A program made the position numbers and the translations under genes. The notes below the pieces were generated by a model. It searched no databases. It was given only the letters and a program-made list of their open reading frames with translations, and was not told the DNA's origin. From positions 1 through 64,000 of the forward strand of contig KB912071.1 in the NCBI GenBank assembly GCA_000383735.1: 64,000 nt of DNA, given 5' to 3'. Positions within the stretch are counted from its first letter, which is position 1, and the number at the start of each line of letters is the position of its first letter. This DNA is from Verrucomicrobia bacterium SCGC AAA164-M04. GTDB taxonomy: Bacteria; Verrucomicrobiota; Verrucomicrobiae; Verrucomicrobiales; Akkermansiaceae. Below are positions 63,867 to 64,000 of the stretch, piece after piece.

Positions 63867-64000
63867 ATGTTCATTCTCAATAAAATTTTCAAACTTCGGG
63901 ATAAAGCTAATCCGGAGGAGGAAAAACCCTTTCTCGATCATCTCGAGGATTTGAGGATTATGGTCACGAGAGTTGTTCTCACGCTTCTCATATCGACCTT
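63867..64000 (+). CDS. tatC: Sec-independent protein translocase TatC, N-terminal part (runs off the window)
   Basis: An ATG at 63867-63869 opens a frame to the window end. After a short charged start (FKLRDKANPEEEKP) comes FLDHLEDLRIMVTRVVLTLL, matching the TatC family start F-L-x-H-L-x-E-L-R followed by the first helix. TatC is the core receptor of the twin-arginine export system. Only about 44 residues are visible. Its presence fits the twin-arginine-like leaders on the DUF1501 and DUF1552 proteins. Confidence 0.85.
   Translation, partial: MFILNKIFKLRDKANPEEEKPFLDHLEDLRIMVTRVVLTLLIST

Overview
The window comes from a bacterium of the PVC superphylum, most likely a marine-type Verrucomicrobiota (Verrucomicrobiales-like). 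The case rests on several family combinations: a DUF1501/DUF1800 pair with thrombospondin-type-3 calcium repeats, a DUF1592 (planctomycete-type cytochrome)/DUF1552 pair, secreted sulfatases, a Gld-like ABC cluster with a DUF4340 protein, an archaeal/eukaryal-type ProRS, and a helical-repeat protein with D-P-x-x-A-x-x-W-A units. Most start codons lack a convincing Shine-Dalgarno sequence. Genes are tightly packed, there is no gene-free stretch above 300 bases, and I found no rRNA, tRNA, CRISPR array, phage or insertion sequence.

Layout. 1-199: the 3' end of argA (N-acetylglutamate synthase). 201-5722 (minus): ABC ATPase, permease, GldG-like auxiliary protein and DUF4340 protein. 5851-10019: 2-oxoglutarate dehydrogenase E1 and E2, with E2 frameshifted. 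10071-16011 (minus): DUF1800, DUF1501 and a small exported protein. 16012-16945 (minus): the 5' part of argA, with proS divergent from it. 18798-33826: a carbohydrate-oriented block holding a gluconate-dehydrogenase-like pair, two sulfatases (one fused to a DUF1080 domain, one to a GH43-like propeller), two alpha/beta hydrolases, an MFS sugar porter, a sodium:solute symporter and an aldose 1-epimerase. 33874-44520: SufT, an ECF sigma factor with an unusual partner, a LysM protein, a nuclease, RDD and LolC/E-like membrane proteins, a VOC protein, CoaX, a ROK kinase, DUF1802 and MetX. 44652-48010: a frameshifted squalene synthase-like gene, HemW and a repeat protein. 48146-51871: the DUF1592/DUF1552 pair. 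51963-64000: ADP-ribosylglycohydrolase, TIGR03643 and DUF2256/DUF3253 proteins, PyrD, Dxr, CdsA, an EF-hand protein, two exported unknowns, RNase R, a pseudopilin, an ATP-grasp-like protein and the start of tatC.

How the genes work together. The 18.8-33.8 kb block reads as a sulfated-glycan utilisation island: sulfate is removed and glycan cleaved outside the cytoplasm, sugars are imported by the two porters, and the epimerase and the sugar-acid oxidoreductase process the products. The ROK kinase further on could feed hexoses into glycolysis. Dxr and the squalene synthase-like gene belong to isoprenoid synthesis, and CdsA to phospholipids. TatC at the right edge fits the twin-arginine-like leaders on the DUF1501 and DUF1552 proteins.

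The most important structural observation is a perfect inverted repeat of at least 95 bp (1-95 and 16012-16106) lying inside argA. The 5' three quarters of argA end at 16012, while its proper C-terminus sits at 1-199 on the other strand. The DUF1800 gene loses its natural start at the same junction. This is either a real inversion with duplicated breakpoints or an amplification/assembly chimera, and 1-16106 should be treated with caution. Two other genes (E2 and the squalene synthase-like gene) are each broken by one extra base in a C/G homopolymer.
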